DNA of 64,000 bases from the NCBI GenBank assembly GCA_037447655.1, contig JBBHKE010001915.1:69708-133707 (forward strand), given 5' to 3'. The first letter of the stretch is position 1; every line of letters starts with the position of its first letter. This DNA comes from Zygnema cylindricum. Lineage: Eukaryota; Streptophyta; Zygnematophyceae; Zygnematales; Zygnemataceae. Made by a program: the position numbers and the translations under genes. The notes beneath the pieces were generated by a model that was not told the origin of the DNA, made no database searches, and worked only from the letters and a program-made list of their open reading frames with translations. Of the stretch, positions 62,865 to 64,000 are shown one piece after another.

Positions 62865-63344
62865 ATGGCGCAAGCGCAGCATCCGCACGTGCCGCAAGAG
62901 AGCTCTCCCCCCCCCGAAGACTGCGCACGTGGCAGCCCTCCCACGTGCGGAAATCCCTCCCCGTCCAATCAAAACCCTCCCTGGTTCCGCCGCCCGGGCA
63001 CCGACAAGCTGAGTCCCGCCTCCCTCGCTCTCACTCTCTCCTCCCCCCTCTCCGGCGGCTCCGCGAGCGGCGGCACCAACGAGGACTCCTCGGCCCAGAG
63101 GGGCGGCAGCGTCCGGCTGATGGGCGTCGACGTGACACGTGGCAGCCCGGGAGGGGAGCGTATCGCGGAGAGAGAGGAGCACGTGTCGTCTCCTCCGAGC
63201 AGCAGCGGCAGTAAACGACAAGCCGATAATTCCGGGGAGGCTCTGGGGGAGTGCGACAGCAGTCGCAAGAAGAAGCTGCGACTGAGTCGCCAGCAGTCGC
63301 TCTTCCTCGAGGAGAACTTCAAGGAGCACAGCGCACTCACGCCG
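62865..63344 (+). CDS. HD-Zip class II homeobox transcription factor, first exon (gene continues past the window)
   Basis: From the ATG at 62865 a 160-codon exon ends at the donor GCCG|GTGGGG. The N-terminal part is disordered, Ser/Pro/Gly-rich, and contains SLALTLSS, an LxLxL EAR-type repression motif characteristic of class II proteins. The exon closes with RKKKLRLSRQQSLFLEENFK, the start of helix 1 of a class II homeodomain (consensus KKLRLSKEQSALLEESFKEH). The break after EHSALTP coincides with the conserved HD-Zip II intron position (HSTLNP|KQK in relatives). The rest of the homeodomain, the leucine zipper and any CPSCE redox motif lie beyond position 64000. Class II factors mostly repress transcription in shade-avoidance and auxin-related development; that role is inferred from the family. 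Confidence 0.88.

Positions 63345-64000
<656 letters not shown>

Noticed and set aside
62607-63329. A 240-codon minus-strand frame and a 257-codon plus-strand frame in another phase
   Set aside because: Both are shadows of the GC-rich HD-Zip exon and the CT-rich leader; only the frame starting at 62865 carries a recognisable homeodomain start.

Overview
The window is nuclear DNA of a plant-lineage (streptophyte) eukaryote. Seven protein genes, all but the last split by many short GT-AG introns, could be rebuilt by hand with consistent splice phases: a plastid-type SET-domain methyltransferase, a UBP3/UBP4-type ubiquitin protease, an MTM1/SLC25A39-type mitochondrial carrier, a plastid-type coiled-coil membrane protein, a plant anoctamin (TMEM16), and the first exon of an HD-Zip class II homeobox gene cut by the window edge. 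A LINE supplies the only other protein-like reading frames. HD-Zip II plus a plastid transit-type N terminus point to land plants or their close algal relatives. The compact introns would suit a bryophyte, lycophyte or streptophyte alga, but I cannot name the species.

Layout. 1-1258: downstream flank with a small MITE and a LINE 3' tail. 1259-5826 (-): SET methyltransferase, 6 coding exons. 5827-9161: head-to-head intergenic region almost entirely built from nested MITEs. 9162-12147 (+): ubiquitin protease, 7 exons. 12148-22500: gene-poor, with a short tandem repeat split by at least four transposons, then pyrimidine-rich DNA. 22508-27977 (-): mitochondrial carrier with two alternative terminal exons. 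28763-29978: a dimeric hAT-like element with a perfect 8-bp target duplication. 29985-35455: purine/pyrimidine tracts, two degraded LINEs and a long near-identical direct repeat. 37516-40449 (-): plastid coiled-coil protein. 41064-48039 (+): anoctamin, 17 coding exons, divergent from its neighbour across about 600 bp. 48040-62440: gene-free, with LINE tails, a tRNA-derived SINE, three Tourist/PIF-like elements and a 432-bp direct-repeat pair. 62865-64000: HD-Zip II exon 1 and a CT-repeat intron.

The genes look like independent housekeeping or regulatory genes, with no sign of a cluster or shared pathway. Two gene pairs are divergent (SET/UBP and coiled-coil/anoctamin) and may share promoter space.

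The most notable signals are (a) the duplicated terminal exon of the carrier, in which each copy has its own acceptor in the same phase and its own stop codon; (b) a set of non-autonomous DNA transposons whose ends and target duplications can be read directly, including insertions nested inside one another's termini and a tandem dimer; and (c) a roughly 0.5-kb apparently identical direct repeat bracketing a decayed LINE. I found no wholly new protein system. All coordinates come from reading by eye; no alignment, database search or expression data were used.
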